Shown here: positions 1-10,480 of the stretch, one piece after another | Position numbering within the stretch: position 1 is the first letter of the stretch | How the letters are laid out: each line of letters opens with the position of its first letter | DNA from: Cristatella mucedo | Lineage: Eukaryota; Bryozoa; Phylactolaemata; Cristatellidae | Direction of reading: 5' to 3' | Assembly: GCA_009760855.2 (NCBI GenBank) | Contig: WPIO01000002.1 | Coordinates: 13,570,001 to 13,634,000, forward strand | DNA length: 64,000 nucleotides | The notes under the pieces: model-generated | Database searches by the model: none | Seen by the model: only the letters and a program-made list of their open reading frames with translations | What the model was told of the DNA's origin: nothing | Position numbers and translations under genes: made by a program

Positions 1-529
1 AAGTTTGATTGTAAATATGCTAAATGTGCACTGGGAAAGCAAAATTACACGCACAATGCATTGCAGATCAGATCAACTGGAATAAATGTACTGAGATCTA
101 GGTTTTATCTTCAAGATAAAATTCAATTGGGACATGCAGCTGATTAAGTCATTCGTAACAGAGTGTCGCAAATGTGCCATTTAACAGTATCGCCTTAAAG
201 AGTAGATTGGTAGCGTCTATTTGAACTCAGCGCTTCGGTCGCATTGTCAGCTATTGCTAAATCTTTAAAAGGGTTCGTGTGAGATATAAGTGGGCAATAC
301 GTTTCAAAATATTTAAGATTTTAGTTAAATATGCCTACAGTTGTTCCAAGTCCTTGATTTTTACGATAGGAACACACGAAGACCAATATTGCACGACCGG
401 AATAGCTAGAGGCTCACAGTGTATTGGCAAACCTCTATGCCTTAAGGTGAGATTACTCTTTACAAAAGTGCTATTTTCCTTCGAGCACCATCAATACCGG
501 TAAATCTACTTGAAGGCACACTTTCCCTT
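1..529. other. No recognisable feature
   Basis: I see no coding exon, repeat tail or structured element here. The sequence is AT-rich, unique-looking intergenic DNA up to the LINE fragment that begins near 530. Confidence 0.5.
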
Positions 530-920
530 AAACTGTTTCCTACTACCCTGTTAGTCCTCCGCTTAAAGACAGTTGGCGACAGAAGCTTTAGCTCTGCAGG
601 TCCTAGACTGTGGAACTCGCTTCCACAATTCTTGCGCAACGACATCTACTGTCCAACTGCCGACTATAGCACATCTTTTTCAGCGGTCCTGAACTGCTAC
701 TTCTATGCTACTCACTACCTCAACTGCTCTCCTAACTCTGCTATGCTTCCCACTTTCTCTCTGTTGCGTGAGACGAAGTCTGTTGGCTACCGAATGCGTA
801 CCGAAAGCCGCTTAGGCTGTGAGTGCGCTATACAAAACTCTCCTGCGTAACACCCACATGGTCTTTATGACTTTATGGAGTTACTGACGGAGATACATTA
901 CATTACATTACATTACATTA
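530..920 (+). repeat. LINE family A, 5'-truncated 3' end
   Basis: The translation contains VGDRSFSSAGPRLWNSLPQF, a stretch typical of the C-terminal end of CR1/L2-like reverse-transcriptase ORFs. It runs to a stop at 848-850, followed by a short 3' UTR and a tail of repeated TACAT ending at 920. The same block recurs at 12800-13272 (plus strand) and 25117-25850 (minus strand), which defines the family used here as LINE A. Only the last part of the element is present, as expected for 5'-truncated LINE insertions. Borders are approximate. Confidence 0.8.
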
Positions 921-2519
921 GCTAGATTGACCTGCGATGGGGACGGTCCATGATACTTCTTAGCCAACTTATTCGTTGGACGGATCTAACTAGGCTTCTG
1001 GCTGGCGGACCGTAAGTGCTCACCTTCAGGTTCTCTCCAAACGGACATTAACCGGGAATTTGTAGAGGTTCTTTGTGGAGGACGCTCTTGGGAGTTATTT
1101 TGGCAGTGCTGAGAGCCTATCCGAACGTTTCTTCTTCCGCACACTGGTAAGAGTTGGTTGGCAGAAATGATGAACGATAACGCGAGTTATGTGAATCAGT
1201 TTAAAGATTCCTGTAGGACCGAGCCCCTTTGACGCTGCTCAAAGGCGATCACGACGATGGGTCATCGTCGTAGAGAAGTGCTGAAAAGGCGTTGCCTCTC
1301 CAGTTAAGAGCCACAGCTCCAAGTCGGTCACTTGGAGTGAGAGTTGTAGCTAGTCTCGAACCACTCTGATACATGCATTTCAAAATGAGCTCCACAGGCT
1401 GCCAAAGTTGAGTGAACTACTAATGCTTTGCGTAACCCATTGAGTCGTTTTAACATGTTAAAATTGAGCCATGTCCTTGGGGTGGCTATGTCTTGCCTCT
1501 ACCGGGGCGACATTTAAATAACGTCTGTTCACCAAGCTTATCAAGGCTTTGCCTATTTAATTGATTGACATTAATAAAATATACTAGGAAAATGGTAAGC
1601 ACTGGCTGTCGACAACAATTTTTTACTTCTCCCTAGACTAGTACTATGTACTTATCCGAATACTGGGAAACTGCACGAACAAATGAAGGCTAGGACACCC
1701 AAATGCTAGGTTTTATAAATAATTGGTTGCATTAGGAAATAGATTGTCTTGTTATGGCTACGCAGCAAGGATAGAAACGCATGGAGTGACGTAACCTCGC
1801 AGTGGCTGACAAAGGTTTTAGCAGGCTCCACGGCTTTCTCTAGATTACACTACTCATTGTATTCGTGAGTGCGGGTAATCACGCGCGCCAGAATATCCCG
1901 CAGACATCTTGGATGCTCGGATGCAAATCGCAGGCAGCGACGCGGGAGAAATAGGATTTGCTAGCCTACCCTATACCTCACAGACATGTTGGACTAGCAG
2001 GCATGCTTTAACTGCTGCCATGAGCGCTGCCATATTTGGGAGGCGCGCCGAACAAAGGAATATAGTAGCAGCGGGTCGTTCTTGTAAGACCATAATATAA
2101 ATGCATATCAATCCAGGTGCTTTACAACTCGCTGCAAGAGAAATAAAGATGTAGATCTTGGGTTTGTATTCTAGCTGATACCTACTACTCCAATGACAGT
2201 TATTTTGTGGTTTCCATGTGAAAAATTGTACTATCTTAATAAATGTGTACCGATATAGGAGATAATAATTTTGCCTGGTATTTTTTTCTGTTACCGCTCT
2301 AGGGTATGCAAGTCCAAGGGGGTGGCAAAAACGTTCTCCATGAATGCAAACACTTTTTACTGTGCGATTCCCTGAGATCGGGTTATTGTGTGTCTTGCAA
2401 ACTTCAGCGGGTAAATTAACAGTATGCAATTCAAAGCTAGTAAATAAATCTCCGAGGTTAAGCCATGTGTTTACTTTGTTGAGGTAGCTGAGATGGCCTC
2501 CGGTCTATTGATTCTTTCA
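921..2519. other. Intergenic, no gene seen
   Basis: No exon with good splice borders was found. At about 2075-2160 there is a weak reverse-orientation match to the LINE B 3' tail (a pattern like AGGTGCTTTACAACTCGCTG); a related copy lies at 57640-57720. Open frames on both strands in 1909-2429 have no recognisable motifs and are treated as chance. Confidence 0.45.
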
Positions 2520-3000
2520 CAGCAAAGTTCTCACTACTACCATCAAAGCACATCATGGCTTGGCTCTTTCACAACTAGCTGGACTGTTGCACCAGTTTAA
2601 GCCTCCGCGTTCTTTCAGTTTCTCAACGAACAATGAATTAAATGTTCTATTACTGTGCTTCAAGATCCAAGAAGCTTTTGGTTTGCAGGTCCTAGACTGC
2701 ATACTCAATAATGTAATCCTTAAGCAACAAAATCTAATCTCGTGCATCCGACTAAACCATGTCATTTTCTGTCGTTCAAAGCCACTACCTCCACAACTCT
2801 ACTCAATTTCTTGATTGCCCTCCTTACTCAGCTAAGCTTTTAACTTTCTTTTCACTGTGTGAGATGATGTTTGTTGGCTACGGCTTGCTGACCGACCGAA
2901 AGCCAATTAAGATTTGAGTGCGTCATTTACAACTCTCCTGCTTAGCATCTACTTTGCTCTTGTGGTTTTATTGAATGGCAGACGGAGATAAACTAAATTA
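2520..3000 (+). repeat. LINE family A, strongly decayed 3' part
   Basis: Broken reading frames still show HHGLALSQLAGLLHQFKPPR, matching the 'GLAPSYLAELM.QFQPLRA' stretch of the better copy at 25117-25850. The 3' UTR and the 'GACGGAGATA' motif before the tail are recognisable near 2980. Many stops and indels mark it as an old copy. Confidence 0.7.
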
Positions 3001-4269
3001 ACAAAGAAGGCTATTTATTCAGACTAAAGCCCTTCATCCAGGCGGCTGCAGTTGAGGCATGGAAAGTGCTGGGTTCGAGACTGATTTTCAAGGTAATTCT
3101 TTACGCTCTACCTCATATCCGACTGCAGACAGGAACCTGTCTCATTTATCGTAGTGTGCTGATAATTTACTCACACAGTTGTATTTGCCATCTACTTCAG
3201 CTTTGTACAGCTAAGACACGTAAAATTAAATTATACAAATTCAGTAAGCTGCCTAGTAAATTAAAACTCACCCGAACGACAAGATCAATATACATTCAAA
3301 CCCCCCCCCGTCTTAAGAAATAAATAGGGACCGAAAAACTTATCACAAGTTAAATTTTCATAAGTAGAGAATAGTATATATTAATTTCTGATATGATACT
3401 TTCAGACGAAGACATAGAGAGGTAAAAGAATTGAATCTTGGCAAATAACAAACGAATAAGAAATAAAAACGATTAGAATATATTTGCCTACCATAATTTG
3501 GAGTATTCTTGGGCTTGCAAGAGCTGGTAGTTGTAGTACTTTAAATTGAGTACTATTGAGAAGAGGGTGGGGTGGAGTTGGACGATCGTGCTGGAAGATT
3601 GTCAACTCCCTATTCCTATTCCTATTCCTATCCCTATTCCTCTCAACTATCGTTACTAATAGATGGCTGAGGTGAATCAGCTTTTTTGCTAGTGGATAGT
3701 TGGGGTTCACTCGTTTCTACTTTGATAAAATAAGAAAAGACAATTTCACGATTACAGGCAAGACAACAATTGATTTGCCTTTACATGCTAAGGTATTGTT
3801 TGAATTAGCAGTCATTTTGAATTCTTTTTGCGTGACCTTTGCCGAGCTCATATCTCAGAATTTCTTTTAAGTTGAACCATCGTAAGTCGGAAGTGACTGA
3901 TACAAATTAATAAATAAATATATATGCATATATATTTAATATATGTATGGACGCACGCGTGCGAGGATGCGCACATGTGTGTTTGCGTGTGCACCTCTGC
4001 CTGCACATCCCGCATACTGTTTGTGTATTACGTCGCGAAGCTTTATCTTACTCAGATGTTACTTGGCTACTTTGGGCATATAGTCGCTGGTGAATTTCAT
4101 CGTGCACAACAAGATAAAGTAAAAAGGTTAACATGAAGAGCAGTCGAGAAAGTAAGTATCCTTGACGTAGAAACACAAGGTAGCTAGATAGGATGTGCCT
4201 GTCAGAGAAGGTAGGAAAAGCAAACATTTCATTGCCTAATGAACTGTGGGAGTAAGTTAAAAAGTTCCG
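3001..4269. other. Intergenic, no gene seen
   Basis: The only structure seen is a short imperfect array of the hexamer CTATTC at about 3608-3640 and an alternating purine/pyrimidine stretch around 3950-4010. No exon is supported. Confidence 0.45.
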
Positions 4270-4530
4270 GGCCACTAAAAGGCCAAGGGTTTTGTGATCC
4301 GTCGTCTTACTTGAAAGAACGGTACAACTAACTTGCGGTCCTGAGAGGACAGTGCTCTCGGTAGCAGCTTCCTTACCAAAGGAGTAAGACGTGAATTTGT
4401 TTGATTTAGAAACCACCATTGTAGCCATATTCGCCACCTACTTTTGAGGTCAAGAGGCTTTTTTGGTAACCCAGCAAATGCCGCGTTACAGCTACCAGGT
4501 CTAAACAGAAACAAAGTGCCAAAAATGAAG
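4270..4530 (-). repeat. LINE family A fragment, reversed and decayed
   Basis: The minus strand reads AFAGLPKKPLDLKSRW, which matches the 'ILAGLPKKVTKPLKLA' segment of the LINE A copy at 25117-25850. The flanking frame is interrupted. Ends are approximate. Confidence 0.55.
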
Positions 4531-5429
4531 ACAACAATTCTGTTCGATGCGCCACAAGCCACTTGTCTTCGTTCTAGGCACTCTGTGTAAACTGGGTAGC
4601 AAATATTAATCCGTGCTTTTTAGGAGCTCCGCCGTAAATTCAGGTCAGGAGCCGAACACAACGACTAAAGGACAGCTGAATTTCGAGAGCACTCTCGATG
4701 ATGTTCGGACTAAATCTCCAAAGCCACTCCGAATAGGAAAGCGAATCCCTTGTTCGAGCCGCAGGCTTGGAGTTTTCTATGAGGAGCTGTTCCAATTAAG
4801 AGAACATTTAGACAGAGCGGATCGTGGTCTTAGCATTGCAAGCCTCAAATCGCCGAGGTTCATCACCTGACAAGATTGCTCGTCCTCGGTGACACATCGC
4901 AGACGGCCCATCAGAGGCGGACCCTCAAGCCGCTGGGGGTGCGAGCACGCGAGGGAACATGAAAAAGCGGCACGAGCGAATCTAGTGCCCCGCCCTTTCC
5001 AGACAAGTGCGGCGGGAGTCGCACGGACTCGATCCCCCGAGCTGGCGAAGAATCTCACTGCCCTACGGAGGCAGGACCTACTGCATGCCAAGTTGCCGGG
5101 ATAGCTAGATACCAAGGGCGTCTCGCACTGGGAAGCGCTTTAAGAATTGTGAAACAGCGTTGGTAAACTTCAGGTCTCGCTCGTTCGGCGAGGGGATTCG
5201 CAAACAAATAGATGCAAACACGTATTTAACTGCTTTTTAATTACTTGCCTATACTTACAGAAGCCGTATTCAATCGCTCCCCCAGAAAGCACGAAATAAA
5301 ATCGTTAAAGCTCAGGATATCGCCCTGTGAGCGTGAGCCTATGGGCAGCATCCGAATGGACTGTAGTAAGGACTGTATTTTGTACTAAATCTAGCAATAT
5401 TGTGCCCGTAAGCGTCAATGGAGAGAGAC
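4531..5429. other. Intergenic, no gene seen
   Basis: No supported exon or repeat. The stretch 4880-5110 is somewhat GC-rich with overlapping open frames on both strands and no recognisable domain. Confidence 0.45.
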
Positions 5430-5612
5430 AAACAGTGATGGCACAATAGGTAAGGCTATTGCTTTTCACGACCTCGGGAACGAGGTAGTTGGCTCGAATC
5501 CTGCGGTGGGAGATCCTTTATTGCCGCTGGAAGAGGTGGCGATAGCCGTAAGGGCTCTTCTGTTGCTATACAAAAGAGGCAGTTAAATCAGCTAGTATTT
5601 ATTTATAGGTAT
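5430..5612 (+). repeat. tRNA-derived SINE (copy 1 of 4)
   Basis: The head contains a polymerase III promoter-like pair: an A-box-like region around 5440-5460 and a B box (GGCTCGAATCC) near 5491. A body follows whose end resembles 'GGGCTCTTCTGTTGCTATAC...GGCAGTTAAATCAGCTAGTATTTATTT'. The same head and tail occur at 35155-35335 and 35960-36150 (minus strand) and at 61455-61630 (plus strand), which supports a dispersed SINE family rather than a real tRNA gene. No complete cloverleaf is present. Confidence 0.7.
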
Positions 5613-6239
5613 AACCGCTCTACGTACATATATAGTATATCCTGGCTCCAAAGAGCACGATAGTCCTCGAACGAGCTCGTTTGTTGTTTAGCTAAAAATG
5701 TGCCGGAATATATAACATAATAGTGTAATTCATTTGTATAGGACCATACGATAACTTAATCTCTATTCGGGCTCTTCAAATATGCCTCAGGGCTCGATTT
5801 CACGACCTCAGCCAGACCTCGCTCGGTGCGAGCACCTTAACCGCCGGGCCAAACCGGACCGGTGAGGAAGAGACCTTAAACTAGGCGTATCTAGCCAAAC
5901 CGACAATACGGCTAGTCGATATGAAAGGGTTGTCGAAAAAGTACGTTAGCTTCAACACGCATAGATCAATATAGCCGGTTAGACTTGCCATCCGAGAAAT
6001 TCATGCATCTGTCAGCGAAGAAGCTGCCACGTCTCCTGATCGACCGAGGGACGCAGAGGAAAACCTTTACTTTTACCTACTGGACCTGCCGCAGCTTGGC
6101 TCCTTCGTACCTAGCTAGACTACTGCATCACTTTCAGTTTCGCTGTGCCATTGATTCTCTCACAACAATGCATTTGCTGGTCCGTCTTTCACTTTAGCCA
6201 GTAGTGACATTATCTCAAGCCACACCAAACTAGCCCATC
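5613..6239. other. Intergenic with a LINE A scrap
   Basis: A short plus-strand piece at about 6060-6170 reads SLAPSYLARLLHHFQF, a fragment of LINE family A. The tRNA-like sequence at 5785-5860 is too incomplete to call. Nothing else is recognisable. Confidence 0.5.
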
Positions 6240-6359
6240 GTATGACCAAATAGGCCTGGTGGGCGGAGACGTCGTCGCCCATTGCCATTTCGGTGGGCCT
6301 GGGATATTATCAAAACCACAGACCACACTTATAGGGTACTTCTGTAACGGTCCCGACGG

Positions 6360-7672
6360 GCGGTTAGGCGCTTGAGAGCGATCGGTGCCAGGGCTACAGT
6401 CGCCCTCTCTCTTAGCTCGGAATTCTTACAAGGTAGCTCACAGAGGGCACGAACGATGCACTTGGCGGCAGTGCGGCTGGGCGGGTCAAGAATGTTAATG
6501 CTGAGCCTAAGGAGGCGTAGCGGGACCTTTCGGCGCCCGGAGAAAAAGCTACAAATGACACCCTATCCCTTGTCCAAAACACCCCCTGGTGTTCTCCAGC
6601 AGCCACCAGAGGGCGCATTACGGTCTCTCCAGCTCAAGCTCTGGCTGAAGGTCCAGTCGACATTGGCTGCGACTCGTCGACATTCGTTTTACAATCGACG
6701 CCTTCAAGCGAGAGCCGCGACCCTTTCGCTGCTCACCGGAAGCCGCTCGTCGCCTTCGGCTGCTTCCGGGGCGAAGCTCCCGAGCGCGCGAGCTGAGAGC
6801 GCGTGGCCACGCGCTGCAGCGCCCTCATGCGAACGTCAGGCGACTCGAAGGCTTCGCGCCCGACACAGCCCAGCGGTCCGGTTGGGTTAGCTGGTCTGCG
6901 CGTTCAGTTCGAAGCAGCTTTTCCTAGAACCTCGCCTTCCTGGCCGCTAGTTTCCGCTTGGGTGCGGGCCACCGAAGCCACCAACGGTACGCAGCAATTG
7001 CTCAGCCGTGGCGCCACAGTTGGCCTGCGGGCGGATCCCGTTGCTCGGCTCAGTGATGCAACTCGGGAGTTGGCCAATTGTCGGGCGGATGTTGGTTGCA
7101 CAGTGCAGTGCAGTGCGAGGCCGAAAGCCGCGTCCTCACCATGCGCCAGGTGGCCGGGCGTAAAATATTCGGCCGTCGGTCGGCGGCGGCGGCGGCGGCG
7201 GATCCGGTCCTGCGCCGGTCCTCCTCAGCGATGCCCGGTTGCAACTTCGCGGCGGCAGCCTTTCTGCCGCTCGTGTGTGCGCTGGCGGCGGTCCAGTCAT
7301 CCGCCAGTCAGCAGACGGTAAGCAGCCGGAGCTCGCTCGGTGCCGCGGAGCGCGCGGCTGCAGCGCGAGCTCCGAGTCCTGAGCTCTGAGTGCTGCTCCG
7401 AGCGGAGCCCCAATTCCTGCTCTTCTGCCCCCTTCCGATAGAGCCGCTATACGGCCGCTCGGTAGGCTGCTGCCGATTGGTGCCGCCGCTGGCGGCCGCA
7501 GAAGGCAGTCTGGAACAGCTACCTGCCACGATTCGCCAGCAGGAGTGGCAGCGAGGCCGCTGGGAGATGTCTTGGAGACGGACTGGAGTGGCTCCCGCAG
7601 TGCAGTCAGCGCCGACTGTTCTGTGGGAGCCCGGCAGTTTGTCCGCTCTGCTCGTGTCTGCGGCGGTTGCAC
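6360..7672 (+). promoter_or_regulatory. CpG-rich promoter and 5' UTR region of the PVF gene
   Basis: This block is visibly richer in G, C and CpG than its AT-rich surroundings. It includes a (GGC)n run at about 7183-7200 and ends close to the 3' end of a reversed LINE B at 7672. It contains the signal-peptide exon of the PVF gene (7231-7317). The placement suggests a CpG-island-like promoter and 5' untranslated region. Long overlapping open frames on both strands are what GC-rich DNA gives by chance. No TATA box or single start site can be fixed. Confidence 0.5.
7231..7317 (+). CDS. PVF exon 1: start codon and signal peptide
   Basis: The ATG at 7231 (purine at -3) opens 29 codons with a hydrophobic core FLPLVCALAAV and a small-residue cleavage region (SSAS), then a strong donor GTAAGC at 7318, phase 0. 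Earlier in-frame ATGs at 7078 and 7141 would add an arginine- and alanine-rich leader, so 7231 is preferred as the secretory start. The link to exon 2 rests on phase, spacing and the need for a signal peptide. Confidence 0.65.
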
Positions 7673-9104
7673 TTAATAATAATAATAATAATAATAATTC
7701 ACTTGATAAAGCGCCCTCAGAGAACTCAATCTCTCTCTAGGCGCTTTAAATTTGCTGCAAAAGGAAATGCAATTGAATGGTAAGTAAAATCATGCTTGAA
7801 AAACAAACGAGATGAATAACATGGTTAGGGGTGACATGCACCGGGTCAGCATGCAAATGTGGTTAGTGGCAGCATGCACAGTGTCAGCACGCATAAGCAC
7901 GTGAAGGACGAAACACAGGGACCCACTAAATACTGTCCTAAATAGGTATGTTTTTAGGTTCCTTTTAAATGTGGTCAGGTCAGGGGATGTTCTGACGGAT
8001 GTCGGGAGGGAGTTCCAGGCTTTGGGAGCATATGAGCTAAATGCACGGTCTCCAAAGGATTTAAGGTTTGTATGAGGTATTTCTAGACTGTTGGATTCCG
8101 AGAAGCGGGTGGTACGATGCTTGGCCTGATGGGGTAGTATATCTGACAGATAGGCTGGAGCCATAGAATGAAGGGACCTAAAAGTGAGCGACAAAACCTT
8201 GAAGTCAATCCGTCGCTTGACTGGTAGCCAGCGCAGGTCGGCGAGAAGTGGAGTAATGTGGCAACTGCGACGCTCACGACAGACAAGCCTAGCTGCAGAG
8301 TTTTGTACGAGCTGCAATCGCCTGATCGCATATGCTGGTAGGCCAGTAAGCAGTGAGTTGCAGAAGTCGAGACGGGATGTCACGAATGCATGAACTAACT
8401 TGGACGTGGTATCTTTATCTAAACAAGCCCGAATTTTAGCAATGTTATGAAGCTGAAAATAGGCAGATTTGACTGTGGAGCTGATATGGTCGTCTAACGA
8501 GAGGTCGCTTTGGAATATGACACCTAGATTCCGAGCTGATTCGACAGGAGATATGCTGGCAGAGCCAATTTTGAGCGTCGGCCTTTCCTATTTCTGAATC
8601 ACACTGGCTTTGCCCATGACTTGTAAGTTAGTTTTATCATCGTTTAGTTTTAGAAAATTTGCTTCCACCTATGTGCGGATGTCATCAATGCATGCAGCAA
8701 GTGAGTTGAGAGAATTTGAGGTGCTCGAAGGCTGGGAGGGATCAAAGCAAAGGTACAACTGAGTGTCATCCGCATAGAAGTGAAAGCCTAGATTGTGCTT
8801 GGCAATCACATCAGCAAGAGGCAGAGTATAAACCGTGAAAAGAACCGGACCTAGCACGGAGCCCTGTGGTACTCCATATTTCAGAGGTACTTCAGATGAT
8901 CTTTGTCCATTCACGTCAATACTCTGGAGTCTCCCACTGAGATAGGACCTGAACCACTGCAGAGCAGTGCCAGTGATGCCCAGGCGAGATGAGAGGCGCT
9001 CTAGAAGAACTTTGTGATCGATGGTATCAAAAGCTGCCGAAAGATCAAGCAAAACAAGCAGAGACACTCTACCCACTTCTAGGAAGACGTGCTGACTAAG
9101 AGAG

Positions 9105-9173
<69 letters not shown>

Positions 9174-10429
9174 CCGTCTAAATTGACGCTACCCGTACGC
9201 AGAAAGAGAATGCGCCTCGACCGTATGCTAGGGCAATCGGCGCCATGTCACGTGACTTCCTCGCCAACCTGGTCGTGCCTGCCATTTCGCCCATTTCACA
9301 CCTTGCGGCGTCGCTGAGACGACTGACATAGTGAGTAGTCAAAAGTGAGCGAGTACCATAAGTGTGTTTTTTCGAAGCACTAAATCCTTCAGCAAATGTA
9401 AAGCGCCTAGAAAGAGATTCAGTTCTCTGAGGGCGCTTTATCAAGTGCATTATTATTGTTATTATTATTGGACCAAGTGTTTATCTGGAGATTTTAGGGT
9501 CACCGTTCCTGTTCGTCAATGTTTTAAGCAAGCCTGTACGCACTCATTAAACTGCAACTTTCGCCAGCTCATCCGTTGTATGTACTTAATTTCCAGAAAT
9601 AAAGCCCTCATTTTTCGAACTAGCTCAAAGCGCTCTCTGGATATTGAATTCGAAAGTGGAATTTTTTTCGGACAAACGTCAACTCTTGTTTCTAGTTAGT
9701 GAGATAAAGTGTAGAAATAAAGCACTAGCACCACATGTCGGCATTAATGTGGGAGAAAAGTATAAAAAAATATTTGACGTCCGGTATTGCCGAAGACAAA
9801 AGGAAAATAGTTACTTTTGCAGCACTATTTATTTTGATAACAGAGCGCGAACGTTTTGCATTGTCAAATACGGAATTTATGCGTTAGCGTGGATGATAGC
9901 GTTCTTTCTTTCATTGTTTATCTATTTAGGCCGTATATTCAGTGCTTTCTGCTAAGGTAAAAGAGGTCAAGCTGTCTTATTTTCAAAATCAGTGCCGCAA
10001 TCTCGATATCAATTAAGTTATTATCAATATGTTAATGCAGAAATAATATTTTAGTTATATATCGGTTTTTTACACCTAAAGAAGTCTATGCAAGCCAGAT
10101 TACGCAAGTGGGAAGAACAATTGAAAGCCGAGAAAAGGCGTGGTCTCAGCCCCCCACATATTAAGGGCTCGGCCAAGTTATCAGCCTGAATCACTGAAAG
10201 AAATTGCGCCCATTCTTTCTTCTTTCTTCTATAAAGCCTCTTTCATCTAAATCAATTTTTGAATCGCGGCCTCAGACCTTCCACCTAAAACTTTAAAACT
10301 TGGGACCACTTTTTAGCTTCTCCGCTTAGAAATTTTCCGAGGTTTCTGCATGCGATGTATCTACCTTAATAGAGTCTAGTAAAAGAAGCTTGTCCCTTGA
10401 CGACCCTATATCGTGCCCACTTAAATCTT

Positions 10430-10480
<51 letters not shown>

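Noticed and set aside
5440-5530. True tRNA gene
   Set aside because: A B box is present but no complete cloverleaf, and the sequence recurs three more times with a shared non-tRNA tail, so it is a SINE.
6372-7740. Several long overlapping open frames on both strands
   Set aside because: They lie in GC-rich, CpG-rich DNA where stops are rare, show no domain, and overlap the better-supported signal-peptide exon.
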